A DNA stretch of 64,000 nt from Acidobacteriota bacterium (GTDB taxonomy: Bacteria; Acidobacteriota; Terriglobia; Terriglobales; Acidobacteriaceae): positions 62,001 to 126,000 of the forward strand of contig JAFDVP010000013.1 of assembly GCA_018268895.1 (NCBI GenBank). The letters run 5' to 3'. The notes below the pieces were generated by a model. The model saw nothing but the letters and a program-made list of their open reading frames with translations, ran no database searches and was not told where the DNA came from. Position numbers and translations under genes: made by a program. This document shows, piece by piece, positions 1 through 10,100 of the stretch; position 1 is the first letter of the stretch; each line of letters begins with the position of its first letter.

Positions 1-1938
1 AACTGCGCATCGGCTGTTACTGGGGATGGAGCGGGTGGTGTGTGGCTGGGAACATGGCGAACCGGTCTATTTCATTGGAGCGACGGCAAAATCCAACAGC
101 AGACATTGCCAGAGCAGGGGCTCAATACTCTGATTACGTCACTCAAATTGGATTTCGCCCATAACCTTTGGATCGGAACATTTAAGGGACTATTCGTTTT
201 AAGGCACGACCAGCAAACGATACGCCTAGCCTTCGTCTTTCCTCCAGGTTTTAGTGAGGATGCGAGTATCCGACAGATATTCTTCGCTGCGGACAAAAGC
301 TTGTGGCTTCTTGATTATTCTGGTCATCTCCAGGTGTTTCGCTCCGGGGATCCTTCGACCTCCCATTGGCTACCCGTGCTGGCGCATGAGCACGTAACCT
401 ACATTACGCAAAGTGCCGACGGAAAGCTGTGGATTGGATCCATGTCAGGTTTGTGGCAAATGGCCACACCTCATTCAGCACCTTTTCAAGTCTTCTCGTC
501 CAAATCGCCGATCATCTCTATTTCGAAAGATCGCCATGAGCGTCTTTGGGTCACCTTTCGAGATGGCAGCATTCGTGTGCAAACTAAGAACGGTTTCGTT
601 CCATTCCAACGCCCCGCATTCCCGGGTAAGTGGATCTACGGCATCACAGAAGACACCGACGGAAACTTTTGGTTCAGTACCAGTCTAGGGCTGGCACGAG
701 CAGCGGGTTCTCAGATTGACCTGGCTTTGCAAAATCCGGGGATACGTGTCGACGCGATTCCGCTTGGGATTGGCGATGGCGCTAGAACGATTGAATGCCG
801 TTGCGTCGATTACCCGCAGAGCTGGGCTGCCCCAGATGGAACTTTATGGAGCCCAACCGCAAAAGGATTTATTCAGATGGATCCGCGGCGTATAGGAGAC
901 TTGCCGACTCCAATTGCGTCGGTCAAATGGATGAAACGAGACCGTGTCCTGTTATCGCGAAGCGACCAGGCGATATTACCCGCGGGATCTCACGATCTGG
1001 AGATTTCCTTTGCTTCGGTTCGACTTGGCGCTCCAGGTCAAGTCCGGTTTCACTATCGCCTTGAAGGAGTTGACTCCGCCTGGGTCGAAGCGGGACAAGA
1101 TAGAATTGCTCGCTATACTCAGTTGTCTCCCGGCCACTATCGCTTCATGGTTGCTGCTCGAGATGAATTTGGCAACTGGGGTCCAAATGCTGTAGTTATC
1201 GTACAAAAAGATCCGGCATATTTTCAGACCGCCTGGTTCAAGGGCATGATAGCGGCTTTGATATTTCTTATCCTGAGCGCTATCTATTTTGCACATTTAC
1301 GCAGCGTTCGCGCTCGCTATCTTGCTGTCCTTGGCGAACGCAGCCGGATAGCTCGTGAATGGCACGACACACTGTTATCTGGACTGACAGCGATTGCATG
1401 GCAATTCGATGCTGCCCTTCGTACATGCACTCAACCGACCTTGCTGACTAACCTTAAGAACATACGGGGCATGTTGCGCTATTGCAGCGATGAGGCACGC
1501 CGCGCGGTCAGCGATCTCCGCGATATTTCGCTCTCTCCACCAGATCTCACGATGATGTTAAGGGAGGGATTGGAGCACTTGACTGTTGATGAGAGGACTC
1601 ACTTCGAGTTGGACGTCGATCCTTCATTCCCTCAGCTTTCCAATGAGTTGAGTATGCATTTGTTGCGTATCTCTCAGGAAGCGGTAACGAATGCTATCCA
1701 GCACGGAAAGCCCTCAAAAATTCGGGTCACGCTCAGTGCCGACAACGGAACAGTACTTTTAAAAGTGTATGACAATGGAGTTGGCATGAGCCCTTCTCAG
1801 ATGCAATCTCCTCCTCCTGGCCATTTTGGAATCTTAGGCATACGTGAGCGCGTGGACCAGATTGGCGGAAGGTTAGGAATCTCAGCAACGCCAGGTCATG
1901 GAACCACAATAACAGTCGAAATGCCGGTATCAATATGA
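1..1938 (+). CDS. Two-component propeller sensor histidine kinase (5' end outside window)
   Basis: The frame is open from base 1, and the codons before the GTG at 40 continue the propeller pattern (DGAGGVWLGTW), so the true start lies upstream. Propeller repeats with WIGT/WFST-type strands fill the first ~290 residues. A Y_Y_Y-like domain follows (RFHYRLEGVDSAW). One membrane segment lies near bases 1246-1300. Next is a HisKA_3 dimerisation helix with the phosphoacceptor His at 1363-1365 (REWHDTLL), then a HATPase with an N box (EAVTNAIQHG) and G boxes (DNGVGM, GILGIRERV). This is the NarX/Reg_prop architecture, which senses outside the cytoplasm and phosphorylates a LuxR-type regulator. The stop overlaps the next gene's start by 4 bases (ATGA). 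The ligand is unknown. Confidence 0.93.
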   Translation, partial: NCASAVTGDGAGGVWLGTWRTGLFHWSDGKIQQQTLPEQGLNTLITSLKLDFAHNLWIGTFKGLFVLRHDQQTIRLAFVFPPGFSEDASIRQIFFAADKSLWLLDYSGHLQVFRSGDPSTSHWLPVLAHEHVTYITQSADGKLWIGSMSGLWQMATPHSAPFQVFSSKSPIISISKDRHERLWVTFRDGSIRVQTKNGFVPFQRPAFPGKWIYGITEDTDGNFWFSTSLGLARAAGSQIDLALQNPGIRVDAIPLGIGDGARTIECRCVDYPQSWAAPDGTLWSPTAKGFIQMDPRRIGDLPTPIASVKWMKRDRVLLSRSDQAILPAGSHDLEISFASVRLGAPGQVRFHYRLEGVDSAWVEAGQDRIARYTQLSPGHYRFMVAARDEFGNWGPNAVVIVQKDPAYFQTAWFKGMIAALIFLILSAIYFAHLRSVRARYLAVLGERSRIAREWHDTLLSGLTAIAWQFDAALRTCTQPTLLTNLKNIRGMLRYCSDEARRAVSDLRDISLSPPDLTMMLREGLEHLTVDERTHFELDVDPSFPQLSNELSMHLLRISQEAVTNAIQHGKPSKIRVTLSADNGTVLLKVYDNGVGMSPSQMQSPPPGHFGILGIRERVDQIGGRLGISATPGHGTTITVEMPVSI

Positions 1939-2579
1939 AGTCTCTGACTATCCTGGTGGTAGAAGATCATTTCCTGATCCGCATTGCCTTGCGCGGTCTG
2001 CTTGCGACAATGCCCGAGTATCGGATTATTAGTGAAGCAACGACCGGTCAGCAAGCAATTGATCTTTATAACGAGAAGCAGCCAGATCTCGTCATTATGG
2101 ATCTGCGTTTGAATGGGCTCTCCGGTTTTGAAGCCATTCGAACGATTCACAAGAATTATCCGAGAGCAAAAATTCTTGCGATCAGCACACTCCAGGGCAG
2201 CGAAGATATCTATCGTGCAATCGATGCTGGCGCCAGTGGATATGTAACAAAAGATCTAGACGGGCAACAGCTTGGCGAGGCATTGCGCACGGTCGCAGAA
2301 GGAGGACGGTATGTGCCCAAAGCGTTACAGTTACGTTTGGAGGAACGATTGCCAGGGAACTGTATTACACCGCGTGAAAAATTAATTATTGAGCTACTGG
2401 CACGCGGCCTCAATACTGCTGAAATTGCAATCGAAGCGCACATTGCCGAAAAGACAGTACGGATACACATAAGCAATATTTTTGAAAAGCTTGGAGCTCG
2501 CGACCGTACACAGCTTTTACTTATTGCCTTAGAGCGCGGCATCATTCATCTTGGCAGCGGCAGCAGTCAGCTGGGATGA
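1935..2579 (+). CDS. NarL/FixJ-family response regulator
   Basis: The N-terminal receiver domain has acidic residues after strand 1 (VVEDH), the phosphoacceptor Asp in VIMDLR, a switch Thr/Ser in ISTLQG and the Lys in VTKD. The C-terminal LuxR-type HTH (about residues 145-205) contains TPREKLIIELLARGLNTAEI and the recognition helix EKTVRIHISNIFEKLG. The 214-residue length is typical. The ATG overlaps the kinase stop codon, so the two are translationally coupled and almost certainly form one system. The targets are not visible. The divergent-ended genes to the right read leftward and need not be part of the regulon. Confidence 0.95.
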   Translation: MKSLTILVVEDHFLIRIALRGLLATMPEYRIISEATTGQQAIDLYNEKQPDLVIMDLRLNGLSGFEAIRTIHKNYPRAKILAISTLQGSEDIYRAIDAGASGYVTKDLDGQQLGEALRTVAEGGRYVPKALQLRLEERLPGNCITPREKLIIELLARGLNTAEIAIEAHIAEKTVRIHISNIFEKLGARDRTQLLLIALERGIIHLGSGSSQLG

Positions 2580-2752
2580 GCATTGCATCGATGTGTTTGT
2601 GCGCGGCCACGACGATCAACTCGCGCACAAACATTGGACCAGCGATAGGGGCTGGAGTGGGTACGTCTCCTAACCATGGTTCACTGGAACGACGAGACCG
2701 GCATCCGCAGAGAATGAGAAATGTTCAAAATGGGCGATGCCAGCCTAGACCC

Positions 2753-4084
2753 TCAGAATGGGAGGGCGGGACTTTGAGCCGCCGGAAGTTTAACGCCTAA
2801 AATTTGTGCGACCGTTGGTGCGATCTGGCGCATATCGATCACGCCAAGGTTTCGCCGGTGAATCTTCGGGCCCACAAGGAAAAAGGACGAGCGCAATTCC
2901 TTGTGATCGGGCAGTTGTCCGTGTGCGCCGGTACGAGGGGCTTCTGCCGTGACGGCTTTCGTTCCCATCGCAAAGCGCCAGCCTGGCGCGGGGTCCAACA
3001 TCAATAGAGCCGACGGAATACCGCCCCGGGCAACAACTTCATTATGCGTCAATACACGGGCTATTCCATAGGACGGATCTTTCGCTGCCGCCATAATGAC
3101 GGATATCACCTTCTCGGTTATCTTCGTGTTGCCTGGATCACGAACGATGATGGCTGCGCTCGCGCCTGTCGTGTAGGCGGCCGCATCCCACGTTCCGCTC
3201 GCAGGATCGATCAGTCCCTCTCTTTTTAGAAGACCATTGATATACAGCGAGTGATCTGTGGGCAAAAAGCCGTGGTCGGAGACAACAAAGATATAGGCGT
3301 CGGGATAGTTGGCGCGTTCGGCCGCGATCGTCTCTGCAATCTCCGCATCAGCTGTTTCCATAGCGGCATTTGCCTCGGGGCTGAATGGCCCATGTCGATG
3401 TTCTGCGTGGTCAAGATCACCCACATGCGTCGTTATGAAGTCAGGCTTGTACCGTCTGATGATCGCCAATTCCCATGCATGACGTGTGGCATCAATGCTT
3501 AGTTTTCCGGCTGGTAGCTCCGACGCCAGTTGCTCTCGCAATCCAGGAGGATTGTCGTAATGCTTGTTTGGGTCAGCTTCGACAGAACCGCCATCTGGGT
3601 CGGAGCCTTCAAATGCAGCATTGGCTGGAAGCAACCAGTCAATAAATCTCGATCCCGTCGTGACCGGCCATCCCACGCTTGCGACGGTGTAGCCTGCTTC
3701 ATGGGCTGCCTCCCACAGGGTTTTGACCCTGATATCACTGAACTCGGTGATTTGTTCTTTGCCTTCTCGAAGCGGCGTGAACTTCTGGTTCCCGAAGATG
3801 CCGTGCTCGATAGGCCAGACTCCGGTCATGATGGTCGTATGACTTGGGTAGGTGATTGTGGGAATCACCCCGATGACGCCCTCCGCATAGGTGCTTTCCG
3901 CATAGAATTTGCGCAAAGTCGGTATCTTAAGCCCATGCCGATCCGCCTCTGTGATGTAATCAGGACGCATTCCATCCACGGAAATAATCAACACGTGAAC
4001 CTTGGGTGCCGCATACGCGAGTGCGGTTGAGCCAACAAAGATAATGGTTGCAAGACAGAACTTCACACTACGTGCTATCTCCAC
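2753..4084 (-). CDS. Secreted alkaline-phosphatase-superfamily phosphodiesterase (ENPP-like)
   Basis: This is a 443-residue protein with an N-terminal signal peptide (hydrophobic core CLATIIFVGSTALAYA, then AAPK). Type I phosphodiesterase/nucleotide pyrophosphatase motifs are in order: first metal Asp in SVDGMRPDYI, nucleophile Thr in TYPSHTTIMTG, DLDHAEHRHG, VSDHGF and the late metal His in GAHG. Family members hydrolyse phosphodiester or phosphate-ester bonds outside the cytoplasm; the substrate cannot be read from sequence. It is transcribed divergently from the XylR-like regulator across a 229-base gap containing a perfect palindrome. The location suggests it belongs to the same uptake locus as the TonB receptor and MFS genes, but this is inference. 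Confidence 0.88.
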   Translation of the reverse strand: MEIARSVKFCLATIIFVGSTALAYAAPKVHVLIISVDGMRPDYITEADRHGLKIPTLRKFYAESTYAEGVIGVIPTITYPSHTTIMTGVWPIEHGIFGNQKFTPLREGKEQITEFSDIRVKTLWEAAHEAGYTVASVGWPVTTGSRFIDWLLPANAAFEGSDPDGGSVEADPNKHYDNPPGLREQLASELPAGKLSIDATRHAWELAIIRRYKPDFITTHVGDLDHAEHRHGPFSPEANAAMETADAEIAETIAAERANYPDAYIFVVSDHGFLPTDHSLYINGLLKREGLIDPASGTWDAAAYTTGASAAIIVRDPGNTKITEKVISVIMAAAKDPSYGIARVLTHNEVVARGGIPSALLMLDPAPGWRFAMGTKAVTAEAPRTGAHGQLPDHKELRSSFFLVGPKIHRRNLGVIDMRQIAPTVAQILGVKLPAAQSPALPF

Positions 4085-4210
4085 GAAAATGTCCTCACCG
4101 TAAATGGTTGATGTCAGGCCGGCTGTTTTTGGGTTTGCATTACGAGATACGTCTTTTCAGTGTGCAGGCACGAAATTTACGAATCCTCGAATAGTCTTGT
4201 CAATGAAGAT

Positions 4211-4227
4211 TTAGTTTTTAAAACTAA
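4211..4227. promoter_or_regulatory. Perfect inverted repeat, candidate operator
   Basis: TTAGTTTT-T-AAAACTAA is an 8-base perfect inverted repeat around a single central T. It sits in the divergent gap between the phosphodiesterase and the XylR-like regulator. The position suits an operator for the neighbouring AraC/LacI-hybrid regulator. No second copy was noticed before the FAD oxidoreductase or the TonB receptor, so the assignment is tentative. Confidence 0.4.
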
Positions 4228-4313
4228 GGTTTTCAACGATTCCTTACGCGACACCGATTCACCATAAGACATCATTGTTTCTGCAATATGACTTGCTTCG
4301 GGGAAATTAACAT

Positions 4314-5534
4314 ATGCCGCAAACTAAGAAACATGGCACGCGTCAACGGCCGCTACGCCCAGCACCTGTAAGAAATCCTCCAAGAGTTGCCCTCATCATC
4401 GAAACCTCGACCACCTTTGGCAGAAGACTGCTGAGCGGCGTCGCTCAATACATACGCGAAAATGGCCCCTGGTCTGTCTTCTTCACAGACCGAGCAGTCA
4501 ACGATTCGACTCCGAGATGGATTGGGACATGGAAGGGTGATGGCATCATCTCGCGGATTGCATCGCCGGAGATTCGGCAGCTCCTTGCATACAGACACAT
4601 CCCGGTCGTCGATCTCAATGAACAGTTGGGGGATCTTGGCGCGCCACAGATCTCAAACGACCATCTCGCGATTGGCCGTATGGCAGCCCAACATCTGATT
4701 GACCGTGGATTTGAGGTATTCGGCTTCCTGGGACATCGAGGTCACCCTTGGTCTGACCAGCGACAATCAGCCTTCGAGGAGCGTGTCGGTAAAACAAAAG
4801 GTAAGTGTTACGTCTACTCCGGACCGACGGCCGATGTGAGAGATCTGCGCGAAGGAGTATGGGAGACGGAGATTGACCTCATCGCAGATTGGGTCCATGG
4901 CCTTCCCAAACCCGTAGGCTTGATGGCCTGTAACGATTTCCGCGCTTTGCAGCTGCTTTCGGCATGTCAATTGGTCAACGTGGCTGTTCCTGAGCAGGCC
5001 GCAGTGATCGGTGTAGGTGCTGACGACGTAGCATGCGAACTGGCCGATCCCTCGCTCTCTAGCGTGATTCTCAATGCGTGGCGCATGGGCTACGAGGCTG
5101 CGGCCCTACTCGATAAGATGATGAAAGGCCATCCCGCGCCACGGAAAGAGATTCGCATTCCTCCTCTGGATGTTTCCGTGCGGCGCTCGACCGATACCAT
5201 GGCTATCTCAGATCCGGTTGTCGCAAATGCGGTTCGCTTTATTCGCGACCATGCGTGCAATGGCATTAACGTAGAAACAGTTCTACGCCATCTCGGCGTC
5301 TCGCGTACCTGGCTGCAATTGCGATTTCGAGAGACGATGCAGAAGTCTGTTCATGACGTCTTGATCGAAGCCCGCATGGAACGAGTACAGGAGTTGTTGG
5401 CGGAGACGACACTACCGCTGGACCAGGTCGCCGATCGATGCGGCTTCCGATATCCGGAGTACATGAGTAACATCTTCAAGCAGCGCACGGGATGGAGTCC
5501 GGCCCGGTTTCGGCGGGAATTCGGCAAGAAATAA
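4314..5534 (+). CDS. XylR-like transcriptional regulator (LacI-type sensor + AraC HTH)
   Basis: The 406 residues split into a periplasmic-binding-like sensor of the LacI/GalR type (about 24-285: PRVALIIETSTTFGRRLLSG at the N terminus, then the FLGHRG, LMACNDFRALQ and VIGVGADD strands) and a C-terminal AraC-type double HTH (about 300-400: VETVLRHLGVSRTWLQLRFR and LDQVADRCGFRYPEYMSNIF). E. coli XylR has this architecture and activates genes in response to a sugar. The ligand here is probably a sugar or related small molecule, inferred from the fold. The gene diverges from the phosphodiesterase and precedes the co-directional oxidoreductase, receptor and permease, so it is the likely local regulator. 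Confidence 0.92.
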   Translation: MPQTKKHGTRQRPLRPAPVRNPPRVALIIETSTTFGRRLLSGVAQYIRENGPWSVFFTDRAVNDSTPRWIGTWKGDGIISRIASPEIRQLLAYRHIPVVDLNEQLGDLGAPQISNDHLAIGRMAAQHLIDRGFEVFGFLGHRGHPWSDQRQSAFEERVGKTKGKCYVYSGPTADVRDLREGVWETEIDLIADWVHGLPKPVGLMACNDFRALQLLSACQLVNVAVPEQAAVIGVGADDVACELADPSLSSVILNAWRMGYEAAALLDKMMKGHPAPRKEIRIPPLDVSVRRSTDTMAISDPVVANAVRFIRDHACNGINVETVLRHLGVSRTWLQLRFRETMQKSVHDVLIEARMERVQELLAETTLPLDQVADRCGFRYPEYMSNIFKQRTGWSPARFRREFGKK

Positions 5535-5632
5535 TTGCACGGCGATGAATTATCGGCACTCTGTCGAAAATCATAGATATATCGTTCAAAAGCTCATTGA
5601 CTCCGCTTGTATGGCCGACCTAAGGTTCTCCC

Positions 5633-7036
5633 ATGCCATATGTCAAGGAAGTGGAAAGGTTTGTTCGGGAACCTGCGCACGATCTCCCTGTTCGCAGAGA
5701 ATATGATGTGCTGGTGCTGGGTGGTGGGCCAAGTGGAATTATCGCCGCATTGTCGGCTGCCGAGAGCGGATTGAGAGTTGGCCTGGTTGAAAATCGTAGC
5801 TTTGTAGGCGGAAATATGACTATCGGCCTACCGATTCTGGGATTCCTGGGGCAGAAGGGAAACCAAATCATTCAAGGTATGCCGCAACGGTTCATCGATC
5901 GCCTAAAGGCAGCAGGAGGTAGTAGCGACCATCGCTACTGTCCCCTACATATGAGCCTTACAATCGTTGAACCGGAACTGGTCAAAACAGTGGCGCTGCA
6001 GATGTTGCTGGAAGCTGGTGTAGATGTAACTCTTCATTCCATGCATGCAGGCGTTCTCAAAGAGGACCGAACTATTTCAGGTGTCATCCTGCAAAGCAAA
6101 GGCGGGCGTGAAGTATTCACAGCGCACACCTACATCGACTGCACTGGCGATGCCGACGTGGCTTATGCCGCCGGAGTGCCAACCGAAAAGGGCAATGACG
6201 ATGGCGGTCTGCAGCCGCCAACCCTGATGTTTTGCCTCGGCGGGGTCGATACGGAAAGGTTGCGGCATTCCATTGCAGAGCACCCCAAAACCTACATGCT
6301 GGACTTCATTCCGAACGAATACTTCCAGCAAAACAATCAGTTCATCGTAGTTGGGCTGAAGGAGTTGATTAAGGAAGCCCGTGATGCTGGATTCGACATC
6401 AAGACGGAACGAACCATCATCATTACCGGCCTGCGTCCTGGCGAAGCCTGGATCAACATGACGCGAATGGCAGGTGTAGATGGCACCGATCCCCGCTCGC
6501 TGACAGCCGGCGAGATTGAGGGCCGCCGGCAGATCCCGGACATCCAACGCTATCTGAAAGAATATGTTCCCGGGTTTGAAAATTCATACTTCACAAAGAC
6601 TGCTCCATTTCTGGGGATTCGAGAGACGCGCCGTATTGTCGGTCATTACACGATGAACCGGGACGATGTTCTTAGCCGCCGCAGATTTGATGATGCCATT
6701 GCGGTTGCGAGCTACCCGATCGATATTCATCGTCCATCGGACGACGGCTGCACGCTGGAGTGGTCCGGTGATTGTTATGACATCCCATATCGCAGCCTGG
6801 TTCCGCTCGAGATAGACAATCTGATCGTCGCAGGGCGATGTATCTCAAGTACCCATGAGGCGATGGCGGCGATTCGAGTCATGTCAACATGTATGGCCAT
6901 GGGAGAGGCCGCGGGACGTGCTGCGGCGATGGCTGTACAGCAGAATCTCCGTCCTATCGACGTAGATGTGAGAACGTTACAAAGCAACTTGCTTGAACAC
7001 GGAGCCTATCTCCGCGAAACAGTTAGCAGAAATTAA
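5633..7036 (+). CDS. FAD-dependent oxidoreductase
   Basis: The protein has 467 residues. An N-terminal Rossmann dinucleotide-binding motif (VLVLGGGPSGIIAALSAAES) is followed by an acidic residue ending strand 2 (LVENRSFVGG). This matches the FAD_oxidored family (GidA/FixC-like fold). Near the C terminus NLIVAGRCISSTHEAMAAIR is the conserved FAD-contacting GR segment. There is no signal peptide, so it is cytoplasmic. Members of this family are common in sugar and glycan loci of soil bacteria, but substrates are mostly unassigned. The gene lies 98 bases after the regulator and 114 bases before the TonB receptor, all co-directional. Confidence 0.88.
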   Translation: MPYVKEVERFVREPAHDLPVRREYDVLVLGGGPSGIIAALSAAESGLRVGLVENRSFVGGNMTIGLPILGFLGQKGNQIIQGMPQRFIDRLKAAGGSSDHRYCPLHMSLTIVEPELVKTVALQMLLEAGVDVTLHSMHAGVLKEDRTISGVILQSKGGREVFTAHTYIDCTGDADVAYAAGVPTEKGNDDGGLQPPTLMFCLGGVDTERLRHSIAEHPKTYMLDFIPNEYFQQNNQFIVVGLKELIKEARDAGFDIKTERTIIITGLRPGEAWINMTRMAGVDGTDPRSLTAGEIEGRRQIPDIQRYLKEYVPGFENSYFTKTAPFLGIRETRRIVGHYTMNRDDVLSRRRFDDAIAVASYPIDIHRPSDDGCTLEWSGDCYDIPYRSLVPLEIDNLIVAGRCISSTHEAMAAIRVMSTCMAMGEAAGRAAAMAVQQNLRPIDVDVRTLQSNLLEHGAYLRETVSRN

Positions 7037-7150
7037 CTTGACCCTAGATCGTGAAGCAGTTGTTCTAACCATGTCTGAGGGCGGAAGAGACCAAAGAGAC
7101 ATCCGCTCCGAATCCCACAGCCAATTTGTGCATTATTTCGGAGCATATCA

Positions 7151-10100
7151 ATGAAGCACGCCCGTATTAACTCTCTCGTCCTGTTCTTGCTTGTTATCGT
7201 CCTCAGCATGTTCCAGATCCCCGCTTTCTCGCAACAGGGAGGCGGCATCATCAGCGGTCACGTCCAGGATCAGACCTCCGCACCGATTTATGATGCCGAC
7301 ATCACCCTCATCAATACGGCGACACAACAGAAGATCGCACTGAAGACAAACCCGAATGGCAACTTTTCCTCGCCTTCAATTCCTCTGGGTGTGTACACCG
7401 TGATCGTCAAGCGGGATGGCTTTCGCGGAGAGCAGCGCGATGGCGTAATCGTAGAAGTCGACTCTCGCCTGAAGGTCGACTTTTCCTTGGTCATCGGCAG
7501 TATCAGCGAAACCGTTGATGTATCCACGGAAAATGCTCAGGTCAACGTCGAATCCACCGAATTGGGAACCGTATTCTCGCGGCGTCCAATCCAGGATCTT
7601 CCCGTGAATGGCCGTAGCGTCCTTGCGCTAGCGCAGCTTTCGCCCGGTGTTACATCCAATGCCGGCCCCACCAACAAAGGCTTCGCTGATCGCGGCTCTC
7701 TCGTCGCCTCCATCAGTATCAACAATGGCCCAAACGCTGCGAACGCAGTTCTGATCGACGGACAGAACGATGTACAGACCTACATCAACGAGATCAGCCT
7801 GAATCCCGCATCGGATGCGATTCAAGAGTTCAAGGTCGAGACGGGAGTTATCGCGCCTGAGTACGGTTTCACTGCCGGTGGCGTTATCAATATGGTCTCT
7901 ACTAGCGGAACGAATCACATTCACGGCACAGCCTATGAGTTCTTGCGCAATGACGCGTTTGATGCGCGCAATTACTTCAACCCGAAACCGCAGGCCATTG
8001 CCAAACTACGGTACAACCAGTTTGGAGGGACACTCGGCGGCCCGATTGGGAAAAAGACGGTTTATTTCGGCAACTACGAGGAGTACAGGTACAACCTCGG
8101 CCAGCAGATTATTGCATCCGTACCCACTGCGGAGTGGAAGGCTGGCGACTTCTCCAACCTGCGCAGTGCAACCGGAACTTTAATTAAAGTCTACGATCCA
8201 ACGACGACGCGAGTAAATCCCAGCGGAAGCGGCTATATCCGCGACCAATATCCGGGAAATAAAATCCCCGCGAGCCAGATCGATCCCGTCGCTAAAGCAA
8301 TCAACGCCTATTACCCCGCACCAAACAGAACCCCAGACAATCCATACACGCAGACAAATAACTATACAGGGCCTACTGGAAATCAACGGTCGATGCGGCA
8401 ATACCTCATCCGAGGCGACCATTCCTGGTCAGATCGTCATACGATGTTCGCGCGTTACGGTTCCTTTCTACACCGAACGGATACGGGCGGAGGGCTATAC
8501 AGCGTCATTGAGCCGTTCCTTGGCCTGCGCTACGACAACTTCGCAAACTACGCGCTCATCGTGGAGGATACCTTTATCTTTTCGCCCTCCTTCATCAATG
8601 AAGCACGACTCTCCGTACTACGCACAAACTTCACCTTCCAAACGTCGAGCTACAATCAGGGTTGGCCGCAAAAGGTAGGAATGCCGGCGAATGTTCCATC
8701 AGACACCTTTCCACGCATGTCGAATGGCTTTGCTACCTCCTCAACATCGGCCGTGGGTAAGCGCGCTGCCACTAATCCTCAGTTTTCGGACATCATGACG
8801 TTGGTTCACGGAAAGCACTCGATGCGATTCGGAGTCGACTTCCGAATTGATCGCGGCTACAACAAACAGACAGCCCAGCCCTCCGGCCTTTACAGCTTCG
8901 CGAGTGGTCTTACGGGAAATCCACAAAGTCAGAGTGGAACAGGTTACGCATTCGCCTCCTATATGGCCGGAGCGGTAACATCGGCCACCGTTGATACCGT
9001 TCTCGGCGCCTCTCAAGCAAATCACTCTCTTTCCTTTTTCTTTCAGGACCTATGGAAGATTCACAATCGACTCACGTTGAACCTTGGGTTGCGGTATGAC
9101 AGGCAAGGCTATCCGTTCGAGCAAAACAATGGCCAAAGCAACTTCAACCCGTTTATCAAAGACCCGCTGGGACTGGCGGGCGCGATGGTCTATGCCGGCG
9201 TTGGTGGCCAGCCTCGGAGTTTCCGAAATACCGACAATACAGATTTTGCGCCTCGTGTTGGGTTCGCATGGGATATCTTCGGTAACGGGACCACCTCTGT
9301 GCGCGGCGGCTATGCAATCTACTATCCCACAATTTTCTCGACGGACTTCTTCGGAGCAACGACCGGGTTCGCCAGCACAGTGACTACTTACTCTGCACCT
9401 GGCGCAAATATCAACCTGCCTGCGATGTATCTAAAGAACGGTCTGCCCTCTCAGCCCATCCAACCGCTTGGAGCCTCGCTCGGACCTGATGGCCTTCTCG
9501 GTGGCAGCGTAACCTACGATGCGCAAAACGACGGCACAACTCCTCAATCGCAACAGTGGGTCCTGTCGGTACAGCGCACCCTTCCGTTGAGGAGCTTGCT
9601 GGACGTCGCTTACGCAGGCAATCATGGAACGCACTTTGTAGCAAACAGCTACTCGATGAACTCCATCGATCCGTCGTATCTCTCGCTCGGCAATAAACTG
9701 CAGGATGCTGTTCCCAATCCGTACTACAACCTGCTGCCAAGCACCAGCACATTGAAGACCACGACCATCAGTCGTCAGCAGTCTCTGCTCGCCTTTCCTT
9801 ACTATGTCGGCGTTTCACGCCGCTTGCCTCACGATGGCAATTTCATCGGCCATGCACTACAGATCTCGCTAAGAAAGCAGATGACAAAGGGCCTGACGGC
9901 AGTCCTTGGATACACCAAGACCAAACTGATCGACAACAGCATATCGACGCCTGTGACATTCAATGGTGTGCAGCAAGCTGACATTACCGGTTATCAGAAC
10001 GTCTATGATCGCCAGGCCGAACGATCCATCGATCCGCTTGACCGCGCGCAAACGCTCAATTTTAGCGCCGTGTACGATCTTCCGTTCGGGAGGAACAAGA

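Noticed and set aside
2576..2800. 74-residue frame overlapping the response regulator stop (ATGA)
   Set aside because: It runs 48 bases into the convergent phosphodiesterase gene, has no recognisable pattern and its composition looks random.
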